Assembly (NCBI GenBank): GCA_022818135.1
Contig: JAFMSR010000007.1
Coordinates: 31,246,561 to 31,310,560 of the forward strand
Length of the DNA: 64,000 nt
Reading direction: 5' to 3'
DNA from: Saxidomus purpurata
Lineage: Eukaryota > Mollusca > Bivalvia > Venerida > Veneridae
The position numbers were made by a program, and so were the translations under genes. Numbering within the stretch: position 1 is the stretch's first letter; every line of letters starts with the position of its first letter. This document shows positions 36,001-47,679 of this stretch, in pieces. The notes below the pieces were generated by a model. That model was not told where the DNA came from, did no database searches, and saw nothing but the letters and a program-made list of their open reading frames with translations.

Positions 36001-36370
36001 ATATATATCATCTTATGAGGTCTGTGTGCCCATTTCTGCTGTAAAAACCTCTGTCTGCGTATGTAACCTGAATAACAAAATCACAACATTAGCTTCTAAA
36101 GTCAGAATTATTTTTACTTCAAATCTACTTTCATTTTCTTGAACATTAGCTGCTATATACCATGCTGTGTTTAAAAAAAAATATATCAAGCATATGGTAC
36201 ATGTATTTTTTTCCTTTTTCAGTGTCTTACATTTTTTTACGGCAGTTCTTAGTCATGGATTAGCAATGGTAATCTAACTTTTACTCTGTGTAATTAGTCC
36301 TAATATAATTATGTGATATTTTTATAATATTGAACAGTCTCTTTTTATTCTTGAGTAGAAAGACCAATTA

Positions 36371-37073
36371 CAGTTAAACTTCGTTTGCTCGAACTTCATT
36401 CGCTCGAACACTACCGATCGCTCGAACCCGACCGGCGGTCCCGGCAAAAGCTCTATATAAATTATATTGTTCCACTACCGAAACCTCGAACACCGATCTC
36501 TCGATCTCTCGAACCTGTACCGCGGTCCCTTCAGATCTATTTCATTGTAAAGTACATCCTTTGGCTCGAACAATAAAAGGTGCTAATCTCAATTATCGAG
36601 CAAACAATGCATTGATGATTAGCTGTCAGACACAAGCGCTGTGAAACGGCGTGTTTTATTCACACCTCGTTAAATTTGCAATTAAAGGTTATTATGTATA
36701 AACAGACTGAAAGTCGCTCACGATGTTTATAGCAATAAGTAGCAGATTTGCTTTAATTTAAAGTTGGTTTTTTTTTCAGAAAATTAAAGTAATTCTCTAA
36801 TGAATGACAAACATTTCATACTTTTACATTACAATACTTAGAATAAATTGTGAGTTTGTCTTTTTGTTAAGGGTAAGCTACAAGTTTCTAATATACATGC
36901 ACATTTACATGTGTGTACCATTGTACGCGCAATAAATCCCGATGTGGTCTCGATAAAGGATGTAGGGCGACCCCCGTGACTGACCATGCTGACAAACCTC
37001 GATCGCTCGAACTACCGATCCCTCGAACCGAAATGGCCGGACCCTTCGAGTTCGAGCGAACGAAGTTTAACTG
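36371..37073. mobile_element. pogo/Tigger-like MITE
   Basis: CAGTTAAACTTCGTTTGCTC followed by GAAC at the left is mirrored by GTTCGAGCGAACGAAGTTTA then ACTG at the right, with TA on both flanks (36369-36370 and 37074-37075). Subterminal CCGATC..CTCGAAC boxes repeat on both sides (about 36411-36430, 36480-36515 and 37000-37030). No transposase frame is present. Confidence 0.88.
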
Positions 37074-37916
37074 TACATGTGTTTTATATTTTAAGTATAT
37101 ATGTTTAGTAATATGCACATGTATTGGATGAGACTGAATAAACTATTTAACTACAGCTTGTGATAAGGCTATGTAAATTTAAGTATAGTCTGTGATGGTA
37201 ATATATTTTTAAAATGTACATATGACTGTATTTCTTTTTAAGTAAGATTTTTGTCTTACATTTATGTAAAATTGAAAGTTATTACTTGTCCAGTTTAAAG
37301 AGACATATACGATATAACTGATGCCAAACTGTAACACGTAATCTAAGTTTGGAGAATATAATCGGCCAGATGTAGGGTATGTCACTTTAAGAGACATACA
37401 TCTAGCATGAGCTCTGGTGTCATATGATACAGCTCCAATGAAGAGCTTTTGGTGAATCGTGTTTTTATCATATATTCAAATATTTGGAAATTACTCTCAT
37501 GTATTTAGTCTTACACGCAAGCAAAACATACAACATAATTTTTTATACATTCAGTACACTCTGTTTAAAACGAACTTTATGGGATCAATAACATTACTTC
37601 CTTATATCTGAAGTATGTTATATATATCATATAAAATAAAGAAGAAAAAGAATATTGAGCAGGGATAATTTGTTCCTTATATCCGGATTTTCGCTATATC
37701 GTTTTACAGGGTTTACAATGTTGTGCAAGTATATGTAGCACCGTTTCTTTCTCAAAATCTGGCAGATTCTCGTCTTCAAACTGGCCTTTATGGTCTGTGA
37801 AGTTGTTGGGCTTCATTCTAAGAGGACCTAAAGGCGCCCGTTGTGTTGGTGCTTTTCTTACATTTTATAGTCTTTTTCAATCAAAAACACGTGGCTCAGC
37901 ACCGGATTTAAGTGTC

Positions 37917-38010
37917 CATAAGTAGTATAAAATGGGGGGTCACCCCCCCCCTGATATTTTTGCACATACTGATATTTTTGCACATACCGATATTTGTGCA
38001 CATACACCCT
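37917..38010. repeat. GC hairpin and 18-bp minisatellite
   Basis: The palindrome GGGGGGTCACCCCCCC at about 37932 is followed by three units of CTGATATTTTTGCACATA (18 bp, the third slightly diverged). Confidence 0.8.
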
Positions 38011-38391
38011 TTACGATGTAGGGGAAGTAACTGCTACAGAAACTGGGGGTTTATTATCGCAAGAGTGATGCATTTGTTTTAAAAAGTGTTTCCACCAATC
38101 GCGATAGAATAAGAAACATGAATGTCAATAACCTCTGAAAAACTAATTTTTTAATATATATTTAAAACGATACTTTTGAAGAGAGTATAAATTATGCACG
38201 CTGAGAGACAGCAGCAGACTTTTCAGGTTATAACGACCGGTTCGGAGACCATATCATCGCTTTTGCGTCCGCCATTCAATTAGCACTTAATGTCCGGTGT
38301 GTAAATCTTACATGCATGAGTCGGTTTTCTATAGGATGTGTAGCAGAGCAAAGGTCACATAATATATCTCTACAGGGGTATAGTAGGAATT

Positions 38392-38557
38392 CACTATTAT
38401 ATATATCAACACTATAAGCCACACGAAGTGACAAGATGAGTCATTCAGGAGGTATGATGAGGTATTGAGGAGGTAATGAGGAGGTAATGAGGAGGAACGA
38501 GGAGGTTATGAGGAAGGTCACTTCTTGTGGCTTATAGTGTTGATATATATGATAGTG
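38392..38557. repeat. 41-bp inverted repeat enclosing a purine-rich minisatellite
   Basis: The arms 38392-38432 and 38517-38557 are complementary at 39 of 41 positions (core AACACTATAAGCCACA). The 84-bp loop holds GAGGTAATGAG-type repeats. The right arm lies 54 bp before the ATG of the next open frame. Confidence 0.92.
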
Positions 38558-38611
38558 ATTTGGTACAGACGGCGAGGTCAGTTGCTAATAAAGCGAGACC
38601 GTTATCTCACT

Positions 38612-38989
38612 ATGGAGAGTAACGACAAGAACATCATATTTCATTGTAGGAAATGTGGTTACGTTTTTTTGCTTTGGAGAAACCTATTACACCACTTCAG
38701 AGTATGGCATACATGCGATACTTGCGAGTATTATTCAAATCTCTGTGTATGCTGCGACTGCGTGTTTGAAAACCGTAAGGCATTTCTCAAGCATGTGAAA
38801 ATGAAAGCCTCGGAGGTAGTGAGGAGAAACAGACCAATGCAAACGGATTCTAACCTTTTAGGGATATCTAAGGGAGGTAAAAGTCGTTTGGTTCGGTCTC
38901 CTGAATGTTTGCGGCTATATGTGTCAAAATGTTTTATTCGATTTCTATCTATATGGCACTGGTTTCTGCAAATGAGACATGTATGTTGA
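38612..38989 (+). CDS. Small Cys/His-rich putative zinc-finger protein
   Basis: From ATG 38612 the frame is 125 codons. Residues 12-33 form a C2H2-like unit (HCRKCGYVF..LLHHFRVWH), followed by CDTC, CVCCDC and a second partial finger ending FLKHVK. The part after about residue 85 is less protein-like, and a possible splice donor (GGAG|GTAAAA, about 38876) could end the exon there. I do not recognise the family. The Cys-pair layout is loosely like that of the Cys-rich protein at 57711, which belongs to a virus-like element. It may be a decayed cargo gene, a real exon, or chance. Confidence 0.4.
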   Translation: MESNDKNIIFHCRKCGYVFLLWRNLLHHFRVWHTCDTCEYYSNLCVCCDCVFENRKAFLKHVKMKASEVVRRNRPMQTDSNLLGISKGGKSRLVRSPECLRLYVSKCFIRFLSIWHWFLQMRHVC

Positions 38990-39408
38990 TATTTCGGATT
39001 ATTCATTTCAAATTTGGGGTATGCCGTCGAAATCATACAAGTAATACTGGACTTTAATGAGCACCCCAATGACCAATAAATGGAACCTACCCATTGTAAA
39101 ATTCCAAATGAAACACTTATAAAAAGATAGGACGGTTTATTCAAGCGTATAATGCAATGAAAATAAAACAAACTTTTGCGTATATTTCTCAACATACATG
39201 TAGATTAATCAAATATTTAAAAAAAGTTGATAACTAATATATTTCGGAAGGAAATCAACTGCATACTTATAAAAACCACAAACGAGTATTAAATAACAAG
39301 CGAGATTGTCATGGTGACACGATTAAATTACATTTTTTGAAAGAATACCAAGCACACACTGCAACCCGTAAACCGCAAGCCTTTTCTGTGAATAGCGTTA
39401 ATTTTAGT

Positions 39409-39908
39409 NNNNNNNNNNNNNNNNNNNNNNNNNNNNNNNNNNNNNNNNNNNNNNNNNNNNNNNNNNNNNNNNNNNNNNNNNNNNNNNNNNNNNNNNNNNN
39501 NNNNNNNNNNNNNNNNNNNNNNNNNNNNNNNNNNNNNNNNNNNNNNNNNNNNNNNNNNNNNNNNNNNNNNNNNNNNNNNNNNNNNNNNNNNNNNNNNNNN
39601 NNNNNNNNNNNNNNNNNNNNNNNNNNNNNNNNNNNNNNNNNNNNNNNNNNNNNNNNNNNNNNNNNNNNNNNNNNNNNNNNNNNNNNNNNNNNNNNNNNNN
39701 NNNNNNNNNNNNNNNNNNNNNNNNNNNNNNNNNNNNNNNNNNNNNNNNNNNNNNNNNNNNNNNNNNNNNNNNNNNNNNNNNNNNNNNNNNNNNNNNNNNN
39801 NNNNNNNNNNNNNNNNNNNNNNNNNNNNNNNNNNNNNNNNNNNNNNNNNNNNNNNNNNNNNNNNNNNNNNNNNNNNNNNNNNNNNNNNNNNNNNNNNNNN
39901 NNNNNNNN
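39409..39908. other. Assembly gap (500 N)
   Basis: Exactly 500 N, between the zinc-finger frame and the integrase relic. Confidence 0.99.
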
Positions 39909-40089
39909 AAACAGGTTTGAAATCAGAAAACACACAAACATGATTGCACTTAAACGACGGGGTAATTTTGTAACAATCATGTAGTTTGTTGTATATATTT
40001 TCAGATCCATTTGATAAACATGATCGCAGTGTATAGCATGTGGCTGTGTCTGTGGATACACCAGGTTTACCCTGTTGCAGGAGTGACAC

Positions 40090-40975
40090 CGTCTAATATA
40101 CCTAAAACATTGACAGCAGGAAGTACACGGCTAGATTTAGTGAAACAATATTTTTACTGTGGGTTTACATATCCTGAAATTGTTTTGCTGTTGTTTGTGA
40201 TAAATAACATTAAAATATAGTTGCGACAACTTAACAGAGTTACAACTTACGACGTCGAACTAGGTACACACCAGATCACATTGTTATTACATGTAATTAT
40301 ATTTCCAAAGAAATTGAGACAAGCGGTCAGTGCATTGGTTACCGTTCCATGTGGAAACGTTTGGTAAATGAACATAGGTTAAGAGTTCCGAGAAATAAAG
40401 TTCTTTCTATTATGAAAACTATAGACCCTGATGGAATTACTTTTCGGAAGGCCCACCGGCTGAAAAGACGCAAGTACAGAACAAAGGGGCAGAATTATGT
40501 TTGGCATGTAGACGGATACAATAAACTGAAGCCTTATGGCTTTTGTGTACACGGTGCTATTGACGGTTACAGCCGAAGGATACTTTGGTTAGAAGTTGGT
40601 GAAAGTAACAACAACCATGCACTGAAGACGCTTGGGGTTGCTCCGCGAATTCTTCGGTGTGACAATGGAACGGAAAACTCAACTCTGTCTTTACTCCAAC
40701 CGTTCTTCCGATACTTTGTTCCCGAAGTATTTGGTGGTCACAATTTTGGAAAGACTGTCGATCAACAAGATGTTGAAGTATGCTGCGAAATGTACGGCTT
40801 ACACAGGACTGTATGCAGTCAAGAATTTCAAGATTTGGCAAAATTACTAAAACCTGACCTCCACATTCCCATTACTGCACAAGGGGCTCTAGAGTTATAT
40901 ACAGGGAAATGCTGGAACTCATTGACGAAATTATGGAATGATTTGTCTTATCTCATAGCGTCACATGAATTTTAG
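40090..40975 (+). pseudogene. Integrase-core (rve-type) transposase relic
   Basis: A first frame has RLDLVKQYFYCGFTYPEIVL, the N-terminal helix typical of this group, and ends at TAG 40218. After a frameshift (40220-40240) the protein continues LRRRTRYTPDHIV, TSGQCIGYRSMWKRL, RVPRNKVLSIMKTIDPDG and WHVDGYNKLKPYGFCVHGA, with IDGYSRRILWL next and then RCDNGTEN. The two Asp motifs of a DDE/D integrase fold are thus visible. Between GESNNN and RILRCDN some residues are missing, and the Glu region (FGKTVDQQDVE) is degraded. The group is widespread in invertebrate and fish genomes as integrase core domain proteins. Its relation to the virus-like element at 57-64 kb is unknown. Confidence 0.78.
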
Positions 40976-42110
40976 ATAATTATTCTCCACCAGTGTTTCA
41001 CTGTGAAATTTTGGTCTGTTACAAGGAAAGGTGCAGTAGTGTATATAAACGGAATATTGTGTTAGCATGTTCATCCGTGTGTTTGTAGGGGTTCTAGAGA
41101 GGGGGTTTCTTTTGGTTTTTACTAAAACCCGTACCGTACATCATACAAATCTTCGTGGCGGAACGATACAACCGTATTTAATCTATGTTTAAAAATTATG
41201 TAAATAAAAAATAAGAAAATGTTTATCATTTTACATTTTAAAAATATCTTTGGTAAGCCTAGCTTATGTTTCGCTAATCATAGCGATGTAAAAGAAATAT
41301 GAATGGTGACGCGAAATACCGGGAGTGAACTCAGTTTTGTTAATGAACAATGATAAATGTCGCGTATTTTCCCCGATATTGAATGTTGTTTTACATGTTG
41401 TTTATATCAAAACCTAGACTCCAATTGTTGAAAACGTTACAGAATACTTCTTACTGATACCACATATCATTTTAAGCAGAATTATCGATGAATTCCATCA
41501 GCCTCGAATGATTTCATATGACTTTGTTATTTCCATACGTACCTGGTTTCGGGTCAGTTAGTCTTCACTGATGAGTCTCCTATAACATTTACGAAATTTA
41601 TCAAGGATTTACAAAATATTTTTTAAACATTTGAAATAAATATTCTGTTATTTTTATTGTACATAATAATATCTAAAACTGATTTCTAAAAATAAATTGA
41701 ATACGGTCATATCATTCTGTAATTCTCAGTACATTACGAAGATTTACACGGTGTACGGTACGGGTATTAGGAATAACCGTTTTCGCCAGTCTGCTGATCC
41801 CTATGGGTAATTGCTTTCGCCTGGAATGTACAGGTGCACTGGTCCTTCATTTCCAAAATCTCTCACATTGCTCGCTCCAAGCACCACTACCCGGAACCTC
41901 GCTCCAGCAAGAGTGCCAAACCATGTGAGGGTGCCGAACGAACAAATGTATCAATCAATCCTCGATTTTATAAAGACAACACAAGTATCACCGACGCAAA
42001 ATGACTTTAAACGTGTCAGCTGCTTGCCAGTTGCTGATTTTAAACGGAAAACAATCAGTTCTTCCAAGCTCCCAATCAAATCGCCATTTCAGTGGTAGGA
42101 ATTCCTTGTA
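40976..42110. other. Non-coding stretch
   Basis: No gene is supported. The 95-codon frame at 41811-42098 has no family resemblance and no convincing context. Confidence 0.4.
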
Positions 42111-42116
42111 ATTTGT

Positions 42117-42845
42117 AACTAAAATCGCATAATGACAAGGGAAGCCTGTACGCGAATGTAAATGTTGAAGAAAGTCATGCAACCCATTTGGCAAAACAAA
42201 AAGGAAGTGGCTATTCGGACGTGTAGTGAAATAACCCGCAGTCTGCTTTTCGTACGGCAGTTTTGTATCACATAGCATATATATTTCTGAAGTGATTAAA
42301 CTAATATATTTTACGAGAAACACGTGTATAAATGTGCTCTGCTTTTTCAGTTTTATTTTGCAGAATGCGTATTTTTGCACACTAAAATTAATTTAAAATG
42401 AGTACATTAATTAAGATTTAGACATACGAGAATTCTTACAAATACGTTATGAAGATGTGCTCTGCTTTTTTCGCTTTTTTTCTTCTTTTTTGCACTCATG
42501 AAATGTATACATGTATTTACATAAAATCGAAATATATGAAACCAAATTAGCAAAACTCTCACCTGATTATATGTTTATTTTCAATAGTTAATCGATTAAA
42601 AAACCTTAAAACCCAACAAGATCAACCATTTGATTTTTTTATAAGTGCTATCCGGTCTTTCTATACATTGGGAAATGTAAGAAACTGGTTGAAAAATTAT
42701 CAGTTTAATCATTTCAAAAATATACATAATGTATGTTATGTGATACAAAACTGCCGTACGAATAGCAAACTGCCGGTTATTTAACTATTCGTACTGGAGA
42801 GTAGCCACTTCAAAACAAAAATGGACATGCATGACATTCAATAAC
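42117..42845. mobile_element. Fold-back element with arms of more than 100 bp
   Basis: The left arm (about 42157-42290) includes AAGTGGCTATTCGGACGT, AATAACCCGCAGTCTGCTTT and TCGTACGGCAGTTTTGTATC. The right arm (about 42727-42840) is its diverged reverse complement. The interior of about 440 bp is non-coding, with a repeated ATGTGCTCTGCTTTTT word. Confidence 0.75.
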
Positions 42846-42893
42846 GATAATTGTAAGTGTTTTCGTACACGCTAACAGTGCGCATATTAATTT

Positions 42894-43211
42894 ATGCGTC
42901 TACCATTCGCTGGACTTATAATTTATGCGCTCAGTGCACATTTCTTCGACATTTCGGAAAGTATATACGCTGAGCGAATAAATCTTTTGAACCAATATAA
43001 GATTTGTGCGTCTACCGAACTGCAAAAACTGGAAACATGGCAGATTATAGACGAAATACTACATGATAGGAAAGCATGCCGAGAGTTGCACAACTTTAGA
43101 ATGATACTTTGGCTAGTCCCTTGCGGAACATGTTACGATGAGAATCGACCAGTGGCGAGGATATATATTTTGGACTGTCAAGAAAACAATAGTATTTTGG
43201 GTAGTACTTAG
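42894..43211 (+). CDS. Hypothetical 105-residue frame
   Basis: The frame runs from ATG to TAG and has a balanced composition (ERINLLNQYKICASTELQKL and following). I know no family for it. No TATA box, splice site or poly(A) signal was recognised. It is kept as a weak candidate only. Confidence 0.2.
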   Translation: MRLPFAGLIIYALSAHFFDISESIYAERINLLNQYKICASTELQKLETWQIIDEILHDRKACRELHNFRMILWLVPCGTCYDENRPVARIYILDCQENNSILGST

Positions 43212-43846
43212 GGACTACGAACCGTAAAGCAAATTGATAGACAGGCAGCAATCATCCCCAGCTGTTGGTTCTCCACAGTTTTGTTTATCCGTTTGGAAAA
43301 AGAACAAGAAATCATGTATATCAATCATTTAATATTTAACATATCTCCTGGGCAATGGTAAGAACAAAGGAGTAGAATTTCTCAGCACTGCCATGCTAAT
43401 AAGACATCTTTGTTTTAAACTAACAATCATGACACAAACAAGAGCTGCGAGAGGAACAGTGCGCTCAACTATTCTCAGATCATGATAGTAATACAAATGC
43501 TTGTCCATAAATACAAAGTCCATAAAGGGGGATAATTCAGTCAAAATGCTTGATAGAGTTACGGATTATACCCATTTCTCTCTGTGTCAGGATCATATAC
43601 ACGTGCATCTTGAAAGCAATCATCAATAATATAACAGATTTTTTGTGAAAGTTCTTCTGTGTATGATGAGTGACATATTTTAGTGTACTGAACACATATT
43701 TCCCCTGGTAGTTACTTTCAGTGAGGGAACCATTGGAACAGGAAAGCTCCCTTCACTTTGGGGCTTTCCACTCAGCAGCTCTTCACTTAGGAACTTTTTT
43801 GAAGTTCTTAAGTACAAATAATATTGTGAAGAAAACACACCAATAC

Positions 43847-46800
43847 TTTAAAAAAATCTTGAAGAGAACATTCTTCTCCGTTACTACCAGTGAATTTTTC
43901 AATGACTTCTCCATTATATGTGGATAGTTTAACTTCCATGTCTGATAATTTGCCCATATCATTCTTTCCGTCCGGAAAAAAATCTTGTTGCATAATTTGT
44001 AACTGTTTGAACTGTCTGTTCTTCTTCCCTTTTGAATTCATACATTTGAATTCATACATTCGTGTTCCTCCTCTCCGAGCTGTCGCTTGCCTGAAATTTC
44101 CTCTAGTTTGATGGAGCCATCCAATCTGTAGTTTAAATGTTGGGTGTGTCCCAGTACCCCGCTGTTTCTGAAACAATAATGTAAATTTACCAAACGTCAT
44201 GTAGAGGAAATATGACCATGTTGTTTGAGAGTGCCCCTCCAATCTGAAAATGCTTCCTACGTGCATGATGGTGGCTTTCACAAATGAACATATTGATTGA
44301 GGAAAAGTCAATTTACTCAAAATTATTATAATTTATTCTGATTATTATATGCTGAAAAGGGAGATCCAATCGCGACCAAAACCCACTCATCCCCTGTTAC
44401 ATTTAAAAAAAAATTCTGTCTGACGTCTTATGTATTATGAATTATGTCTTATGACCTATATCCTATGTTTTATGTCTTATGACCTATGGATTATGGATTA
44501 TGGATTATGCATTCTGTCTTCTATATTATGTCTTATGATCTCTGTTTAAATAATATCTAAACAGAAATGCAGATATATATGTTGACAGTCTGATTGCTTG
44601 CTCATCTACTATGCTATCTCCTCCTTGATGGATTTTGACAATATTCAGTAACTGAGTCCGCTGGGTCAAAATGATGACATGCAGTGTCATATTCTTATGA
44701 TTTTTTACCCTAGGGTCAAAGGTAAAATCAAGTTAAAGGTCAACATTACTTCATTTCTATTTACATACCAGTACATGGTGCTGGACGATGTGTATCACGG
44801 ACGATGTGTACCTGAGACGATGTGTAACACTTTACGGAGACGATACACCACTTAGAGTTATTTCAACTACATTTGTACATAGCTAAGGAAGTAGCTTGAT
44901 GCTATGGAAGTTAGTGGTTGCTAAGGAAATAAATGTGGTTCAAATGCTTAGTGTTATCAAAGGTACTTACAAGTTTGGTTCAAACAGAACTATAAACAAT
45001 ACAAATCTACCGCCAGACCTTCAGTCAGCTGGCTCAGTCGACGTCTTCAAGACTAGACTAGCCACCTACTATATCTAACTTCACTCTTAGTTTCTTTTAT
45101 CCTTCACTGTACATACTTTCACTTTTATCTATTTACTTCCTTTCTTGCGCAACCCCCTGACAGAACATTCAATTTGTTGAATTTGGCCAGTAATAGTAGA
45201 AGGAAGAAGGGTAAAAATTATAGGGTTGCTAAGACGGTAGGTGGTTGCTTAGGACGTCACTGGTTGCTATGGAAGTCTATGTGATTCCAAAGGGTAAGTG
45301 TTGTCCAAAGGTACTTAAAAATAGTTTGGTTGCAATACAGCTATTCAAGCTATATGGTTGCTAAGGAAGTCAGTGGTTATTATGAAATTATATACATTCT
45401 CAAGTAAAGAAAAAGATATAGAAACTAAGTCAAGTGCCTCGTAGTGTAAGATAAGAAGATTTTTAAAGGTTCTACCTATATCACTATATGTAAAACTAAG
45501 TGGGTCTTTTATGATTTGAAACTATAAAACTATGTGCCTTTTAGTTTAAGACAATACGTTTTTTAAAGTTTTTTCTCTACAACTCTATAGATGTAAAACT
45601 AAGTTAGCCCTTGGGTAGGGTCAGTTTTTACCAGAGGGCCATGATTTCCACTAGATGATCCTACATGCCAAATATCTAAGCTCAGTGTTATGAGGTTTTA
45701 GACAAGAAGATTTTTAAACGTTTAGCCAATATGACTTCATTTAAAACTAATCAAGCCCCAGGGTGGGGCTAATATGACCCTAGATGTCAGGATTTGAACA
45801 AACTTGGTAGAGGTCTACTAGGTAATGCTGCATACCAAATATGTAGGCTTTGGGCCTTGTAGTTTCGGACGAGAAGAGTTTTGAAAGTTTTCCTTATATA
45901 TACTTGCATTTGTATAAATGTAAAACTAAGTTTCCCCTGGGTTGGACCGAATTTGACCCCAGGGGCATGATTTGAACTTCTCGTGGTAGTAGAGGATCTT
46001 AAGTTGATGCAACATGCTAAATATGAAAGCTCTGGGTCATGTAGTTTCATTCAATAACATTTTTGAAGGATTACCTCATATAACGCTATGTAAAACTAAG
46101 GGCTTCTGGGGCGGGGTCAATTTTGATGCCAGGGGCATAATTTTTACAATCTTGGTAATGGACCTCCAGATCATGCCACATTGCCAAATGTCAAAGCTTT
46201 AGGCCAAGTGGTTTCACATAATATTTTTGAAATTTGAATTTTAAACCCCCGGGTTCAGTATTGGAACAAACTTGGTATAGGTCCACTTAGTCTCACTAAA
46301 TCGCCTCCGAAGCCTGACCCATTTTATAATCTGATTTTTTATAGTTGTCAAGCTTCTTCTAGCAAAAATAATTAGGCTAAGGTCCACTCTAACTTTAATA
46401 CTGCTCAGGTTACTAATATAATCAATTGAATGTTCACTATATTTACCTTCTTTGGATTTTCCATATGTGTGTCCTTTTCCATTGACTTTTGTTTTTTCTT
46501 CTTTTGGCCGGCTATGCTGCGAACCAATTCTTGAATACGTTTTCTTCTACCATCTTCCTGAAGGAGTATTGATTTATATTTTATACAGAATGTTGAATGA
46601 TAAAGTTTTCACAAATTTATCAATCTGACACTAGTGGCCGATTTAAATTTGGATCGACAGATTTCGGGCACTGGCCGGACCAGATGACTGTCACATTTTC
46701 CCCATTTTCAGTAAGTCTGTCTTCCAAAAATATTGATTAATTACTTAATTCACTCTGAGGACAAACAATTTTGAAGCAGATCTATGTTGTGCTATTTGCA

Positions 46801-47633
46801 TTGTATTTGTAAGACGAAACATTGTGGGTACAAATCAATTCAGTTTTTTTTTATCTTCTCCCGAACAGGGCGGTATTTAAAACTTTTGCGTAAGTTTAAA
46901 CGAACTACTTTTAAATAAGTCAAACTTACAACTATGAGTTGTTAAATAGACTTAATTCTGGTTTTGTTTATTTTCTTGATGGTTTCTACACCAGAAGAAA
47001 TGTGTGCTACTAATGGGGGAGTGTATCTAAGGGAGGTAATGTGTTCTTTTACCAAACAGTTGCCAACACCTAAAATTCCCTTTTCGAGGAAAATGTATAT
47101 AAGGAAAATAAAGAAATTGACATATTTTTCAAATTCCAGGGGAGGGGGGGGGGGGGGTTCCGGACCCCCTGACCCTCCTCTGGATCCGCCCCTGCTAGAC
47201 AACCCTATCAGGGTATTAAAGTATTGATGTAATTACTGATTTACTTGAAATGACTAAACTCGTTTACTAGTGATTGGTGCTTTGCATACCTTGTCACGTA
47301 TATTATATATATTTTTTATGTTATATATGTATACTCATAAAATCGCAAATTGTGATTTTGAGTTAATAAAGTTCTGTTCTGTTCTTACAACATTTCAATT
47401 TAATTATCTTTTAGTTCTTTGTTTCTTCTTAAATTATCAATGTCCATGAAACATTGGATCCAGATGAAAGCGAACGATACATGTACTGCAGAGCTTCTAG
47501 AATCTGTTTTAAGTTTCATCTCTATATTCAGTAGTTTTCTTTTAATAAACAACGTAAGTCAAGCTGTTTCCATTTCAAGACTTACCAAACAGTCTTCTTT
47601 CTCACTTTCAGATGAAAGTCCACCCTCCGCCAT
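43847..47633 (-). CDS. Multi-exon gene of unknown function with GGTR and FFPDG motifs
   Basis: Three exons join in phase 0: 47633-47586 (MAEGGLSSESEKEDCL), 46557-46447 (EDGRRKRIQELVRSIAGQKK, then Lys-rich) and 44167-43847 (107 codons). All have good GT/AG sites (TTG|GTAAGT; CTCCTTCAG|GAAG; AAG|GTAAAT; TTGTTTCAG|AAAC; AAA|GTATTG). Exon 3 carries the recognisable core: IGWLHQTRGNFRQ, RRGGTR, QQDFFPDGKNDMGKLSDME. From memory this resembles a group of small uncharacterised invertebrate proteins with GWLH, GGGTR and FFPxGxS motifs; their role is unknown to me. A terminal exon is expected. The best candidate, 43704-43559, opens GKYVF or GEICVQ depending on phase and is not settled. Introns hold a retroposon end, tandem repeats and inverted word arrays. 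Confidence 0.65.
44425..44545. repeat. Word array of TATGTCTTATGAC type (forward)
   Basis: Degenerate iterations of CTTATG, TATGTCTTATGACCTATG and GGATTATG run for about 120 bp without a fixed period. The array lies in the intron before exon 3 of the minus-strand gene. The complementary array is at 47680-47770. Confidence 0.7.
44930..45215 (+). pseudogene. 3' end of a non-LTR retrotransposon
   Basis: The frame at 44896-45078 ends LPPDLQSAGSVDVFKTRLAT followed by YY, the usual ORF2 C-terminus. A short 3'UTR (GCGCAACCCCCTGACAGAAC, ...) and an AGAAGGAAGAAGG tail follow. The element is 5' truncated and inserted in an intron of the minus-strand gene. Confidence 0.75.
45420..46270. repeat. Diverged tandem repeat, period about 170 bp
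   Basis: The block GTAAAACTAAG recurs at about 45490, 45596, 45744 (degraded), 45921 and 46091. Between copies lie shared segments such as GGGTCAATTTTGA, CCAGGGGCATGATTTGAAC, CTTGGTAGAGGTC, CATGCCAAATATCTAAGC and AGACAAGAAGATTTTTAAA. It is intronic in the minus-strand gene and is not coding. Confidence 0.8.
47130..47194 (-). mobile_element. Solo hAT-like transposon terminus
   Basis: On the minus strand it starts CAGGGGCGGATCCAGAGGAG followed by GGTCAGGGGGTCCGGAACCC and a G/C run. This is a familiar hAT-type end in invertebrate genomes. The other end was not found. It sits in the first intron of the minus-strand gene. Confidence 0.6.
47340..47390 (+). mobile_element. Retroposon 3' tail (TTCTG)n
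   Basis: GAGTTAATAAAGTTCTGTTC followed by TGTTCTT is a retroposon poly(A)-signal/TTCTG tail like that at 35074. Confidence 0.45.
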
Positions 47634-47679
47634 GATGAAACTAGTCTTTTTGCCGCTTTTTTAATTTACATCAGTATAA

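Noticed and set aside
36888..37131. Frames on both strands at the right end of the pogo-like element
   Set aside because: They overlap its terminal repeat boxes and show no transposase motif.
41811..42380. 95-codon (+) and 130-codon (-) overlapping frames
   Set aside because: Neither resembles a known family and part of the minus frame lies in a fold-back arm.
43559..43704. Definite terminal exon of the 47633-43847 gene
   Set aside because: The acceptor is present, but in the phase dictated by the best exon 3 donor the residues look poor, and the better-looking phase needs a weak donor. Left as a candidate only.
43808..44320. Single 170-residue minus-strand gene
   Set aside because: The first 51 codons are intron; the real exon starts at the acceptor at 44168, and upstream exons fit in phase.
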